Shown here: piece by piece, positions 1 to 6,056 of the stretch | Position numbering within the stretch: the stretch's first letter is position 1 | Layout of the letters: each line of letters starts with the position of its first letter | DNA from: Acidicaldus organivorans | GTDB taxonomy: Bacteria; Pseudomonadota; Alphaproteobacteria; Acetobacterales; Acetobacteraceae | NCBI GenBank assembly: GCA_000759655.1 | Contig: KN173998.1 | Location: forward strand, 37,719-45,620 | DNA: 7,902 bases | Direction of reading: 5' to 3' | The notes under the pieces: model-generated | What the model was told of the DNA's origin: nothing | What the model saw: only the letters and a program-made list of their open reading frames with translations | Database searches by the model: none | Translations under genes and position numbers: made by a program

Positions 1-210
1 ATCGGCGGCGGTGAGATGCTCTGCCTCGGCGGTGGCGAAGGCCGCATCCCACGGATCGCCCCCGGCGTCGAGCACGCGGCGCGCCACGGCGCGATAGAGG
101 AGGCCGGTGTCGAGATGCGGGAGGCCAAAATGCTGGGCAAGGCGGCGGGCGAGCGTTCCCTTGCCTGAGGCCGCCGGGCCGTCGATCGCGATGACGAGCG
201 GCTTTGTCAC
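1..210 (-). CDS. cmk: Cytidylate kinase, N-terminal part (runs off the left edge)
   Basis: Cmk phosphorylates CMP and dCMP with ATP in the cytoplasm, feeding CTP and dCTP supply. Only the first 70 codons are in the window. They begin [18 protein letters not shown], which contains the nucleoside-kinase P-loop (GPAASGKGT, residues 11-19). The segment [12 protein letters not shown] follows at about residues 30-41 and matches the LDTGxxYR motif of the family. The start is a GTG at 208-210 that shares four bases (GTGA) with the aroA stop codon, so the two are probably translationally coupled. A purine-rich GGAAGAGAGAGG stretch lies just upstream inside the aroA end. The aroA-cmk order, usually followed by rpsA, is common in alphaproteobacteria; rpsA would lie outside this window. 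Assignment is secure, but the C-terminal half cannot be checked. Confidence 0.93.
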   Translation of the reverse strand, partial: MTKPLVIAIDGPAASGKGTLARRLAQHFGLPHLDTGLLYRAVARRVLDAGGDPWDAAFATAEAEHLTAAD

Positions 211-1553
211 CCTCTCTCTTCCTCCCGGATGGCAAGGCCGAGCCCGTTCATCAGATCGACGAAGCCCGGAAAACTGGTCGCGATGAAGCGCCCGTCATCG
301 ATCGCAACCGGCCGCTGCGCCGCCGCGCCCAGCACCAGCGCGCTCATCGCCAGGCGATGGTCCATGTGGGTGGCCACCCGCCCCCCGCCGGGTGGGGCGC
401 CGCCTGCGCCCTCGATGAGGAGATCATCGCCCTCGATCGTGACCTTCACCCCGTTGGCCGCGAGGAGGGCGGCGGTCGCGGCGAGCCGGTCGCTTTCCTT
501 GACGCGAAGCTCGGCAAGCCCGCGGAAACGGCTCGTCCCGCGCGCCGCGGCCGCCGCTACCGCCATCACCGGATATTCGTCGATCATCGAAGGAACGCGC
601 GCCTCCGGCACATCGACGCCGCGGAGCGCGCTTGCCCGCACGCGGAGATCGGCGACCCGCTCGCCCCCCTCCTCGCGTTCGTTCTCGAACGCAATGGATG
701 CGCCCATTTCGGCCAGCGTGAGCAGAAATCCGCTCCGCAGCGGATTGACCCCGACCCTGGCGACCCGGATCTCCGAGCCCGGCACGAGGAGGGCCGCGAT
801 CACCGGAAAGGCGGCCGAGGAGGGATCTCCGGGGACGCGGATATCGCCCCCGCGTAGGAGCGGCCCGCCCTGAAGCACGATCCGCCGCCCGCTTCCCGCG
901 GGTTCGATGGAAAGTTCGGCGCCGAAATGGCGGAGCATGTTCTCGGTGTGATCGCGGCTCGGCACCGGCTCCTCGACCACCGTTTCGCCCCGCGCATTGA
1001 GCCCGGCGAGCAGGATCGCCGACTTGACCTGGGCCGAGGCGACGGGGAGGCGGTAGGAGATCGGAAGCGGCGCCCGCGCCCCCTCGATGGCGAGCGGCAG
1101 CCGGTCGCCGCCGCGGGCGAGAAAGCGGGCCCCACCCGCCGCGAGCGGCTCGATGACGCGGCGCATCGGCCGGCGCCGCAGGCTCGCATCTCCGGTGAGG
1201 ACGGAGAAGATCGGATGGCTGGCGAGCAGCCCGGCAAGCAGACGGGCGGCGGTGCCGGAATTGCCCATGTCCAGCACGTCCTCGGGCTCGGCGAGCCCGC
1301 CCACGCCCACCCCTTCGACCTCCCAGACGCCCTGGTCGCGGCGTTCGAGCCGCGCCCCCAGCGCCCGCATCGCGGCCGCGGTGCAGAGCACGTCCTCGCC
1401 CTCGAGCAGCCCCTCGATATGCGTCGCCCCGATGGCGAGCGCGGCGAGCATCAAGGCGCGGTGGCTGATCGATTTGTCGCCGGGGACGCGGACCTCCCCG
1501 GCGAGCCCCTGCCGGACGGGGGCGGAAACGAGGGGGATGGGGGTCTCGGTCAT
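207..1553 (-). CDS. aroA: 3-phosphoshikimate 1-carboxyvinyltransferase (EPSP synthase, class II type)
   Basis: AroA transfers the enolpyruvyl group of PEP to shikimate-3-phosphate, the sixth step of the shikimate pathway, in the cytoplasm. The 448-residue length is normal. Motifs seen in order: PGDKSISHR (24-32, with Lys27), [10 protein letters not shown] (96-105), RRRPM (126-130), [14 protein letters not shown] (173-186), RDHTENML (200-207), [10 protein letters not shown] (241-250), SMIDEYP (322-328, Asp325 as general acid/base), KESDRL (352-357) and MDHRLAMS (397-404). SAQVKSAxLLAGLN and RDHTExML are typical of class II enzymes such as Agrobacterium CP4. At position 100, where CP4 has Ala, this protein has Gly, so by family knowledge ordinary glyphosate sensitivity would be expected (inference). 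The ATG at 1551-1553 has only a weak GAG-type ribosome site. The gene heads an aroA-cmk operon. Confidence 0.96.
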   Translation of the reverse strand: MTETPIPLVSAPVRQGLAGEVRVPGDKSISHRALMLAALAIGATHIEGLLEGEDVLCTAAAMRALGARLERRDQGVWEVEGVGVGGLAEPEDVLDMGNSGTAARLLAGLLASHPIFSVLTGDASLRRRPMRRVIEPLAAGGARFLARGGDRLPLAIEGARAPLPISYRLPVASAQVKSAILLAGLNARGETVVEEPVPSRDHTENMLRHFGAELSIEPAGSGRRIVLQGGPLLRGGDIRVPGDPSSAAFPVIAALLVPGSEIRVARVGVNPLRSGFLLTLAEMGASIAFENEREEGGERVADLRVRASALRGVDVPEARVPSMIDEYPVMAVAAAAARGTSRFRGLAELRVKESDRLAATAALLAANGVKVTIEGDDLLIEGAGGAPPGGGRVATHMDHRLAMSALVLGAAAQRPVAIDDGRFIATSFPGFVDLMNGLGLAIREEERG

Positions 1554-1643
1554 CTCGGTCTCAACTCGCGTGACTTCGGGTTACATGTCTTCCGGCGTGA
1601 TGTCCGGAGGGCGGGAAAGATGGGGTTCAAGGACACGATCGCG

Positions 1644-1667
1644 GCGGGACACGCCCGCTCCCGGGCG
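1644..1667. other. Two mutually exclusive short hairpins upstream of aroA
   Basis: GCGGG (1644-1648) can pair with CCCGC (1654-1658). Alternatively CGCCCG (1652-1657) can pair with CGGGCG (1662-1667) across a four-base loop. The shared central bases mean only one can form. The element lies about 90-110 bases upstream of the aroA start and would be in its leader if transcription begins further out. There is no following T-run. In such G+C-rich DNA short hairpins occur by chance, so a regulatory role is only a possibility. Confidence 0.25.
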
Positions 1668-1769
1668 CGATAGCAGCAGCCCGCGCCCTTGACCATACCT
1701 CGCGCAACGCCTCGGGCCGCAGTGCTCATGAGGTATTGCTGGGTCGTCGGCGGGGTATTGGCTAGGGAT

Positions 1770-1792
1770 ATTTGACAGGAGCATTTGACAGG
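1770..1792 (+). promoter_or_regulatory. Tandem ATTTGACAGG repeats with two TTGACA -35-like boxes
   Basis: The ten bases ATTTGACAGG occur perfectly twice, at 1770-1779 and 1783-1792, a 13-bp period. Each includes TTGACA, the consensus sigma-70 -35 hexamer, in the direction of the FYDLN gene 53 bp downstream of the second copy. The expected -10 region (about 1806-1813, GGCATGGG) is poor, so this may be a promoter needing an activator, a pair of overlapping promoters, or a direct-repeat operator. The repeat is seen directly; its role is inferred. Confidence 0.45.
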
Positions 1793-1844
1793 GGCGGGCC
1801 AAAGTGGCATGGGGCGGCGCCATTCCCTGCGAGAGACAAGCCCG

Positions 1845-2171
1845 ATGGTCAGACCGGAACTCGGATCGAAACGGACCTGCGTGCAATGCGGTGCGCGGTT
1901 TTACGACCTCAACCGCCAGCCCGCGGTCTGCCCCAAATGCGGCACCGAACAACCCCCTGAGCAGCCCCGCCTGCGCCGTCCCCAGCCCCAGTCGCCGGAG
2001 GAGCGCAAAACCCTCTCCCCGGTCGCCCCTGATCTCGAAGCGGTCGTTATCGACGTCGAGGAGGTGGATGCGCCGGTGCTCGAGGACGACGCGGACGTGC
2101 TCGAGGGCGAGGACGAGCCGATCGAATCGGACATCGACGTCGAGACCGAAGGGGACGAGGCCGAGCCCTGA
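1845..2171 (+). CDS. FYDLN-acid family zinc-ribbon protein (TIGR02300-type)
   Basis: A 108-residue protein of an alphaproteobacterial family with no established function. The N-terminus, VRPELGSKRTC, leads into a zinc-ribbon-like pair CVQC (12-15) and CPKC (29-32) flanking the diagnostic FYDLN motif (19-23). A basic and proline-rich bridge follows (about 37-55). The tail from residue 60 on is almost half Asp/Glu (about 22 of 46) with no Lys or Arg. I chose the ATG at 1845 over the in-frame ATG at 1785 because family members begin with a short K/R-PELG segment directly before the first CxxC, and because the longer start would put the TTGACA repeats inside the gene. The ribosome site is weak (GAGAGA, 1831-1836). 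Divergent placement beside aroA-cmk is the family's usual context in alphaproteobacteria. A nucleic-acid- or protein-binding role is plausible from the architecture but unproven. Confidence 0.88.
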   Translation: MVRPELGSKRTCVQCGARFYDLNRQPAVCPKCGTEQPPEQPRLRRPQPQSPEERKTLSPVAPDLEAVVIDVEEVDAPVLEDDADVLEGEDEPIESDIDVETEGDEAEP

Positions 2172-2180
2172 GCGGAGGGC

Positions 2181-2198
2181 GCGGGGTTCGCCCCCCGC
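2181..2198. terminator. Possible bidirectional hairpin between convergent genes
   Basis: GCGGGG (2181-2186) and CCCCGC (2193-2198) form a six-pair stem with loop TTCGCC, 10 bases past the FYDLN stop codon and 31 bases before the end of the convergent dehydrogenase gene. On the plus strand a pyrimidine-rich stretch with short T runs follows (2199-2225), but there is no clean T-tract. Position between two convergent stop codons favours a terminator; the stem is short. Confidence 0.4.
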
Positions 2199-2228
2199 TT
2201 CGCTCTGCCCTTTCCTTGCCTTCTCCCC

Positions 2229-2990
2229 TCAGCGGGGCGGCATGCGGAGCGCCCCGTCGAGGCGGATCGTTTCGCCGTTCAGCATGACATTGCCGATGAT
2301 GTGCATGACGAGAGCGGCGAATTCGGGCGGCTCACCCAGCCGGGCCGGGAAGGGCACGTTGGCGGCGAGGCTCGCCCGCACCTCCTCGGCAAGCCCCATC
2401 AGCAGAGGTGTTGCGAAAATCCCCGGCGCGATGGTCACCACCCGGATCCCGCCGCGGGCGAATTCGCGCGCGAGCGGCAGGGTCATGCCGACGATGCCGC
2501 CCTTGGACGCCGAATAAGCGGCCTGGCCGATCTGCCCGTCGAAGGCGGCGATCGAGGCGGTATTGACGATCACCCCCCGTTCGCCATCGGCGAGCGCTGG
2601 GAGCGGCAGAGCCGCGGCCGCCATCAGGCGGATCATGTTGAAGGTGCCGATCAGGTTGACCTCGATCACCTTGCGGAACTGGGCGAGCGGCATCGGCCCC
2701 TCCTTGCCCACCACCCGCCCGGGCGTGCCGATCCCGGCACAGTTGACCAGGATGCGGGGCGCGCCCCAGGTGGCGAGCAGTTTGTCGAAGGCGGCCTCGG
2801 CCGAGGCCTCGTCGGCGACGTCGCAGGCGAGGGCGAGACCGCCGATCCGCGCCGCCATCGCCTCTGCCGCCGCCTCGTTGCGGTCGAGCACCGCAACCCG
2901 CGTTCCCGCCGCGGCGAGCGCCTCCGCCGTCGCCCCGCCCAGACCCGACGCGCCGCCGGTGACGAGTGCGATGACATCTTTCACGTCCAT
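2229..2990 (-). CDS. HSD10-like short-chain dehydrogenase (probable 3-hydroxyacyl-CoA dehydrogenase)
   Basis: A 253-residue classical SDR, probably NAD-dependent and acting on 3-hydroxyacyl-CoA or 3-hydroxy-2-methylacyl-CoA in fatty-acid or branched-chain amino-acid breakdown. Seen: TGGASGLG cofactor loop (11-18), Asp36 at the end of strand 2 (favouring NAD), NCAG (83-86), Ser146, Tyr159 and Lys163 (YSASK). Stretches such as [38 protein letters not shown] and [13 protein letters not shown] match the HSD17B10 (type II 3-hydroxyacyl-CoA dehydrogenase) subgroup closely. The frame stays open far upstream through dcd, but the ATG at 2988-2990 is preferred: it gives the normal length and is preceded by GGGGAGGAG four bases away. 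It stands alone, without acyl-CoA dehydrogenase or thiolase neighbours, so the physiological substrate is not fixed by context. Confidence 0.9.
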   Translation of the reverse strand: MDVKDVIALVTGGASGLGGATAEALAAAGTRVAVLDRNEAAAEAMAARIGGLALACDVADEASAEAAFDKLLATWGAPRILVNCAGIGTPGRVVGKEGPMPLAQFRKVIEVNLIGTFNMIRLMAAAALPLPALADGERGVIVNTASIAAFDGQIGQAAYSASKGGIVGMTLPLAREFARGGIRVVTIAPGIFATPLLMGLAEEVRASLAANVPFPARLGEPPEFAALVMHIIGNVMLNGETIRLDGALRMPPR

Positions 2991-3095
2991 GACGCTCCTC
3001 CCCTCGCTGTCCGGGCCGCCCTTCAGCGGAATGCCCTCGCGAAGCGCGACCCTCCCGAAACGTCGCACGAGGCAGGCAGGATGGTCAACGCGACG

Positions 3096-3122
3096 TTGCC
3101 CGCGCCGGCCCGGGAGGCTAAT
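3096..3122 (+). promoter_or_regulatory. Weak promoter candidate upstream of dcd
   Basis: The 180-bp spacer 2991-3170 lies between the divergent dehydrogenase and dcd and should hold both promoters. On the plus strand TTGCCC (3096-3101) and GCTAAT (3117-3122) make a poor sigma-70-like pair with a 15-bp spacing, shorter than ideal, 48 bp before the dcd start. No better pair is visible on either strand, and no clear operator repeat. Treat as a tentative mark. Confidence 0.22.
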
Positions 3123-3170
3123 CAGGCGCCGAGACGATCCCACCACAAAACCGCAGGAGACCAGAGCCCC

Positions 3171-3725
3171 ATGCCCGTCATGCCCGATCACTGGATCCGG
3201 CGAATGGCCCTCGAGCAGGGCATGATCGAGCCCTTCGTCGATGGGCAGGCGCGGGAAGGCGTGATCTCCTACGGGCTCTCCTCCTATGGCTATGACGCGC
3301 GCATCGCCGATGAGTTCAAGATCTTCACCAATGTCGATTCGGCGATCGTCGATCCCAAGGATTTCAGCCCGCGGAGCTTCGTGGACCGCCGCGGCGAGAC
3401 CTGCATCATCCCGCCCAACAGTTTCGCCCTCGGCCACACCATCGAATATTTCCGCATCCCGCGCGACGTACTGGTCATCTGCCTCGGCAAATCGACCTAT
3501 GCGCGCTGCGGCATCATCGTGAACGTCACGCCGCTCGAGCCCGAATGGGAGGGCCAGGTCACCATCGAGATCAGCAACACCACGCCGCTTCCAGCCAAGA
3601 TCTACGCGGGCGAAGGGATCTGCCAGTTCCTCTTCCTCAAGGGCGAGCAGCCCTGCGAGGTGAGCTACGCCGACAAGGCGGGGAAATACATGCGCCAGCG
3701 CGGCGTCGCCCTGCCGCGGCTCTGA
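3171..3725 (+). CDS. dcd: dCTP deaminase
   Basis: Dcd deaminates dCTP to dUTP, the precursor of dUMP for thymidylate synthesis, in the cytoplasm. The 184-residue protein is close in length to proteobacterial homologues (about 188). It begins [13 protein letters not shown] and shows [13 protein letters not shown] (32-44), [20 protein letters not shown] (79-98), [10 protein letters not shown] (105-114) and [17 protein letters not shown] (120-136). The expected catalytic residues are present: Ser108, Arg112 and Glu133 (by analogy with E. coli Ser111, Arg115 and Glu138). The open frame extends back to 2301, but the ATG at 3171 fits family starts and has GGAGA at 3155-3159; an ATG at 3180 is the alternative. 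Nothing visible tells whether it also hydrolyses dUTP. It leads the plus-strand run, with murA only 7 bases downstream. Confidence 0.95.
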   Translation: MPVMPDHWIRRMALEQGMIEPFVDGQAREGVISYGLSSYGYDARIADEFKIFTNVDSAIVDPKDFSPRSFVDRRGETCIIPPNSFALGHTIEYFRIPRDVLVICLGKSTYARCGIIVNVTPLEPEWEGQVTIEISNTTPLPAKIYAGEGICQFLFLKGEQPCEVSYADKAGKYMRQRGVALPRL

Positions 3726-3732
3726 GGGCGCG

Positions 3733-4995
3733 ATGGACCGGCTCCACATCCGCGGCGGACGCCCCCTCATCGGCGAGATCGCGATCAGCGGCGCGAAAAA
3801 CGCGGCCCTTCCCCTGATGGCGGCCTCCCTGCTCGCCTCCGCCCCCCTCATCCTCGAGAATGTCCCCGATCTCGCCGATATCCGCACCATGACCGCCCTG
3901 CTCCGCGAGCTCGGCATGGAGGTGACGCGCGAAGCGAGCGGGCGTCTGGTGCTGGCCGGCCCGCCGCGCCAGGCGCTCGCCCCTTACGACATCGTCCGCC
4001 GCATGCGGGCCTCGGTGCTGGTGCTCGGCCCCCTGCTCGCCCGGCTCGGCGAGGCGCGCGTCTCGCTCCCCGGGGGCTGCGCGATCGGCACCCGCCCCGT
4101 GGATCTCCACCTCAAGGGGCTGGCCGAGCTTGGCGCCGAGATCCATCTCGAGGGCGGCTACATCATCGCGCGCAGCCCCAAGGGCCTGAGGGGGGCGGAT
4201 ATCGCGCTTCCCTTCCCCTCGGTGGGTGCCACCGAGAACATCCTGATGGCCGCCGTGCTCGCCCAAGGGCGCACCGTGATCGCCAATGCGGCGCGCGAGC
4301 CCGAGATCGGCGATCTCGCCCGCTGCCTCAACCTGATGGGCGCGCAGATCGAAGGGATCGGCACCGACCGCCTCGTCATCGACGGCGTCTCCCGCCTGGA
4401 GGGGGCCATCCACCGCGTCATCCCCGACCGGATCGAGACCGGCACCTATCTCTGCGCCGCCGCCCTCACCGGGGGCGATCTCTTCCTGCGCGGGGCCGAG
4501 CCCGGCCATCTCACCGCCCTCCTCAAGAGTTTGCGCGAGGCCGGGGTGACGATCGAGACCGTGCCGGGGGGGCTTCGCGTCCGGCGCGAGGGGCGGCTCG
4601 TGGGCGTGGATGTGATGACCGAGCCCTATCCCGGCTTCCCCACCGACATGCAGGCCCAGTTCATGACGCTGATGTCGGTGGCGGAGGGGGCGGCGATGAT
4701 CACCGAGACCGTCTTCGAGAACCGCTTCATGCATGTGCCCGAACTCAACCGCATGGGAGCGCGGATCAACGTGCACGGCGCCTCGGCCATCGTGCGCGGC
4801 GTGCCCGAGCTCCAGGGCGCGCCGGTGATGGCGACCGACCTTCGCGCCTCGGTCTCCCTGGTGCTCGCGGGGCTTGCCGCCCGCGGCGAGACCATCGTCA
4901 ACCGCGTCTATCACCTCGATCGCGGCTATGAGCGGCTCGAGGAAAAACTCGCCGCCTGCGGCGCGGCGATCGAACGCTGGCGGGAGGCGGCATGA
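3733..4995 (+). CDS. murA: UDP-N-acetylglucosamine 1-carboxyvinyltransferase
   Basis: MurA transfers enolpyruvate from PEP to UDP-GlcNAc, the first committed step of peptidoglycan precursor synthesis, in the cytoplasm. The 420-residue length is normal. Key residues seen: Lys22-Asn23 in [11 protein letters not shown] (18-28), the flexible catalytic loop [16 protein letters not shown] with Cys116 (E. coli Cys115), Asp305 in [11 protein letters not shown], Asp369 in ATDLRAS, and Arg397 in [14 protein letters not shown] near the C-terminus. Cys at 116 rather than Asp predicts the usual fosfomycin-sensitive form (family knowledge plus inference). The ATG starts 7 bases after the dcd stop, with only a weak GAGGG site overlapping that stop, suggesting translation tied to dcd. 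Its own stop overlaps the next gene's start as ATGA. In many relatives murA is followed by hisG/hisD; that is not so here. Confidence 0.97.
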   Translation: MDRLHIRGGRPLIGEIAISGAKNAALPLMAASLLASAPLILENVPDLADIRTMTALLRELGMEVTREASGRLVLAGPPRQALAPYDIVRRMRASVLVLGPLLARLGEARVSLPGGCAIGTRPVDLHLKGLAELGAEIHLEGGYIIARSPKGLRGADIALPFPSVGATENILMAAVLAQGRTVIANAAREPEIGDLARCLNLMGAQIEGIGTDRLVIDGVSRLEGAIHRVIPDRIETGTYLCAAALTGGDLFLRGAEPGHLTALLKSLREAGVTIETVPGGLRVRREGRLVGVDVMTEPYPGFPTDMQAQFMTLMSVAEGAAMITETVFENRFMHVPELNRMGARINVHGASAIVRGVPELQGAPVMATDLRASVSLVLAGLAARGETIVNRVYHLDRGYERLEEKLAACGAAIERWREAA

Positions 4996-6056
4996 CCCCT
5001 CCCGTCCCGCCCGGCCGTCACACCTTCGTCTGCCTCGACGGCCACACCGCGGGCAATCCGGTCCGTCTCGTCATCGCGGGCGCCCCGTCGCTTCATGGCG
5101 CCACGATGAGCGCGCGGCGCGCCGATTTCATCCAAAATTGGGACTGGGTGCGGCGGGCGCTGATGTGGGAGCCGCGGGGGCACGATCTGATGTCGGGGGC
5201 CATCCTCTATCCGGCGCTCGATGAAAGCCATGACGCAGCTCTCCTCTTCATCGAGGTCGATGGCTGCCTGCCCATGTGCGGCCATGTCACCATCGGCGTG
5301 GTGACCTTCCTCATCGAGAAGGGGCTGGTTGCCCCCCGGGAGCCGGGCCGCCTCGTGCTCGCCACCCCGGCGGGGCTGATCTCCGCGACCTATCGGGAAG
5401 AGGGCGGGCGGGTGCGTGAGGTGCGCTTCGTCAACGTCCCCTCCTATCTCGCCGCGGCCGAGGTGAAGCTCGATGTGCCAGGGCTTGGCGAACTCGTCGT
5501 CGATATCGCCTATGGCGGCAATTTTTATGCGATCGTCGAGCCACAGAAGAATTACGCCGGGCTCGACCAACTCTCACCCGAGGAGATCCTCCGCCTAAGC
5601 CCCCTGGTGCGCCGCGCCGCCCGCGCTGCGCTGACGCCCGTCCATCCCGAAGATCCCACCATCTCCGGCGTGACGCATGTGATGTGGACCGGTGCGCCGC
5701 GCCATCCCCGCGCGCAGGGGCGGAATGCGGTGTTCTACGGCGAACGGGCGATCGACCGCTCGCCCTGCGGCACCGGCACCTCGGCCCGTCTCGCCCAGCT
5801 CGCCGCCAAAGGCAGGCTGCGGCCGGGCGAGGCGTTCATCCATGAAAGCCTGATTGGCACGCTGTTCGCCGCGCGGATCGAGGAAGAGCTCCGCTTGGGC
5901 CCCTATCCCGCCATCCGCCCGAGTGTCGCCGGCTCGGCCCATCTCTTCGGCTTCAACACCCTCTTCGTCGATCCCGCCGACCCGCTGGGCGGAGGTTTCA
6001 GCCTGTGGGAGCCGGGCGGGCTTCCGGCCAGCCCCGCTGGGGGTGGGGCGGCGTGA
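4992..6056 (+). CDS. 4-hydroxyproline 2-epimerase / proline racemase family enzyme
   Basis: A 354-residue cofactor-independent amino-acid epimerase. Family members use two cysteines to invert the alpha carbon of proline or hydroxyproline. Seen: [14 protein letters not shown] (14-27), the first catalytic Cys96 in PMCGHVTIG (94-102), and the second, Cys259, in [12 protein letters not shown] (255-266). Two Cys argue against the Cys/Thr dehydratase subgroup. [15 protein letters not shown] (60-74) and [10 protein letters not shown] (173-182) are typical of hydroxyproline epimerases. Val99 stands where I recall Gly in the MCGHGTIG form. The start ATG (4992) overlaps the murA stop as ATGA, and the stop overlaps the next gene as GTGA. 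No hydroxyproline oxidase, deaminase or transporter genes are present, so substrate and role (catabolism, or a cell-wall or D-amino-acid role) remain open. Confidence 0.88.
   Translation: MTPPVPPGRHTFVCLDGHTAGNPVRLVIAGAPSLHGATMSARRADFIQNWDWVRRALMWEPRGHDLMSGAILYPALDESHDAALLFIEVDGCLPMCGHVTIGVVTFLIEKGLVAPREPGRLVLATPAGLISATYREEGGRVREVRFVNVPSYLAAAEVKLDVPGLGELVVDIAYGGNFYAIVEPQKNYAGLDQLSPEEILRLSPLVRRAARAALTPVHPEDPTISGVTHVMWTGAPRHPRAQGRNAVFYGERAIDRSPCGTGTSARLAQLAAKGRLRPGEAFIHESLIGTLFAARIEEELRLGPYPAIRPSVAGSAHLFGFNTLFVDPADPLGGGFSLWEPGGLPASPAGGGAA

Larger units (their letters stand above)
1554..1844. promoter_or_regulatory. Divergent spacer between aroA and the FYDLN gene
   Basis: This 291-bp stretch separates two divergent genes and must hold both promoters. 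It is less G+C-rich than the genes beside it, notably at 1731-1790. I see two TTGACA hexamers (1772-1777 and 1785-1790) in tandem repeats pointing toward the FYDLN gene. There are two GGTATTG copies (1732-1738 and 1754-1760), an inverted pair ATACCTC/GAGGTAT (1695-1701 and 1730-1736), and overlapping G+C-rich hairpins at 1644-1667. I found no convincing -10 box for either gene. There is no tRNA-like cloverleaf here on either strand. The short frames crossing it do not resemble proteins. Confidence 0.5.

Noticed and set aside
927..1673. Plus-strand open frames opposite aroA
   Set aside because: They are complements of a certain aroA coding sequence; the translations are Arg/Pro/Ala-rich with no motifs.
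1550..1810. Small minus-strand frame of 86 codons ahead of aroA
   Set aside because: No good ribosome site and no protein resemblance; the region reads better as a promoter spacer.
1554..1844. tRNA gene in the aroA/FYDLN spacer, where some alphaproteobacteria may carry one
   Set aside because: I looked for an acceptor stem, D-loop and T-loop pattern on both strands. Only a lone GGTTCAA at 1624-1630 was seen, with no cloverleaf.
2301..3170. Upstream extension of the dcd frame to a 474-residue protein
   Set aside because: It is antisense to most of the HSD10-type gene, is low-complexity Arg/Gly/His-rich, and Dcd homologues start at the equivalent of position 3171.
2991..3917. Upstream extension of the minus-strand dehydrogenase frame to a 562-residue protein
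   Set aside because: The extension runs antisense through dcd and the start of murA, shows no recognisable domain, and the ATG at 2990 has a strong ribosome site and gives the normal family length.
3637..4914. Long minus-strand open frame (425 codons) opposite murA
   Set aside because: It has a His/Asp/Gly-rich composition typical of the antisense of a high-G+C gene, no domain match, and murA on the other strand is certain.
6005..6052. Earlier ATG start for the exported protein
   Set aside because: It would add 16 residues, rich in Gly and Trp, ahead of the twin-arginine signal and lengthen the overlap with the epimerase; the GTG at 6053 gives a clean signal peptide and a GTGA overlap.
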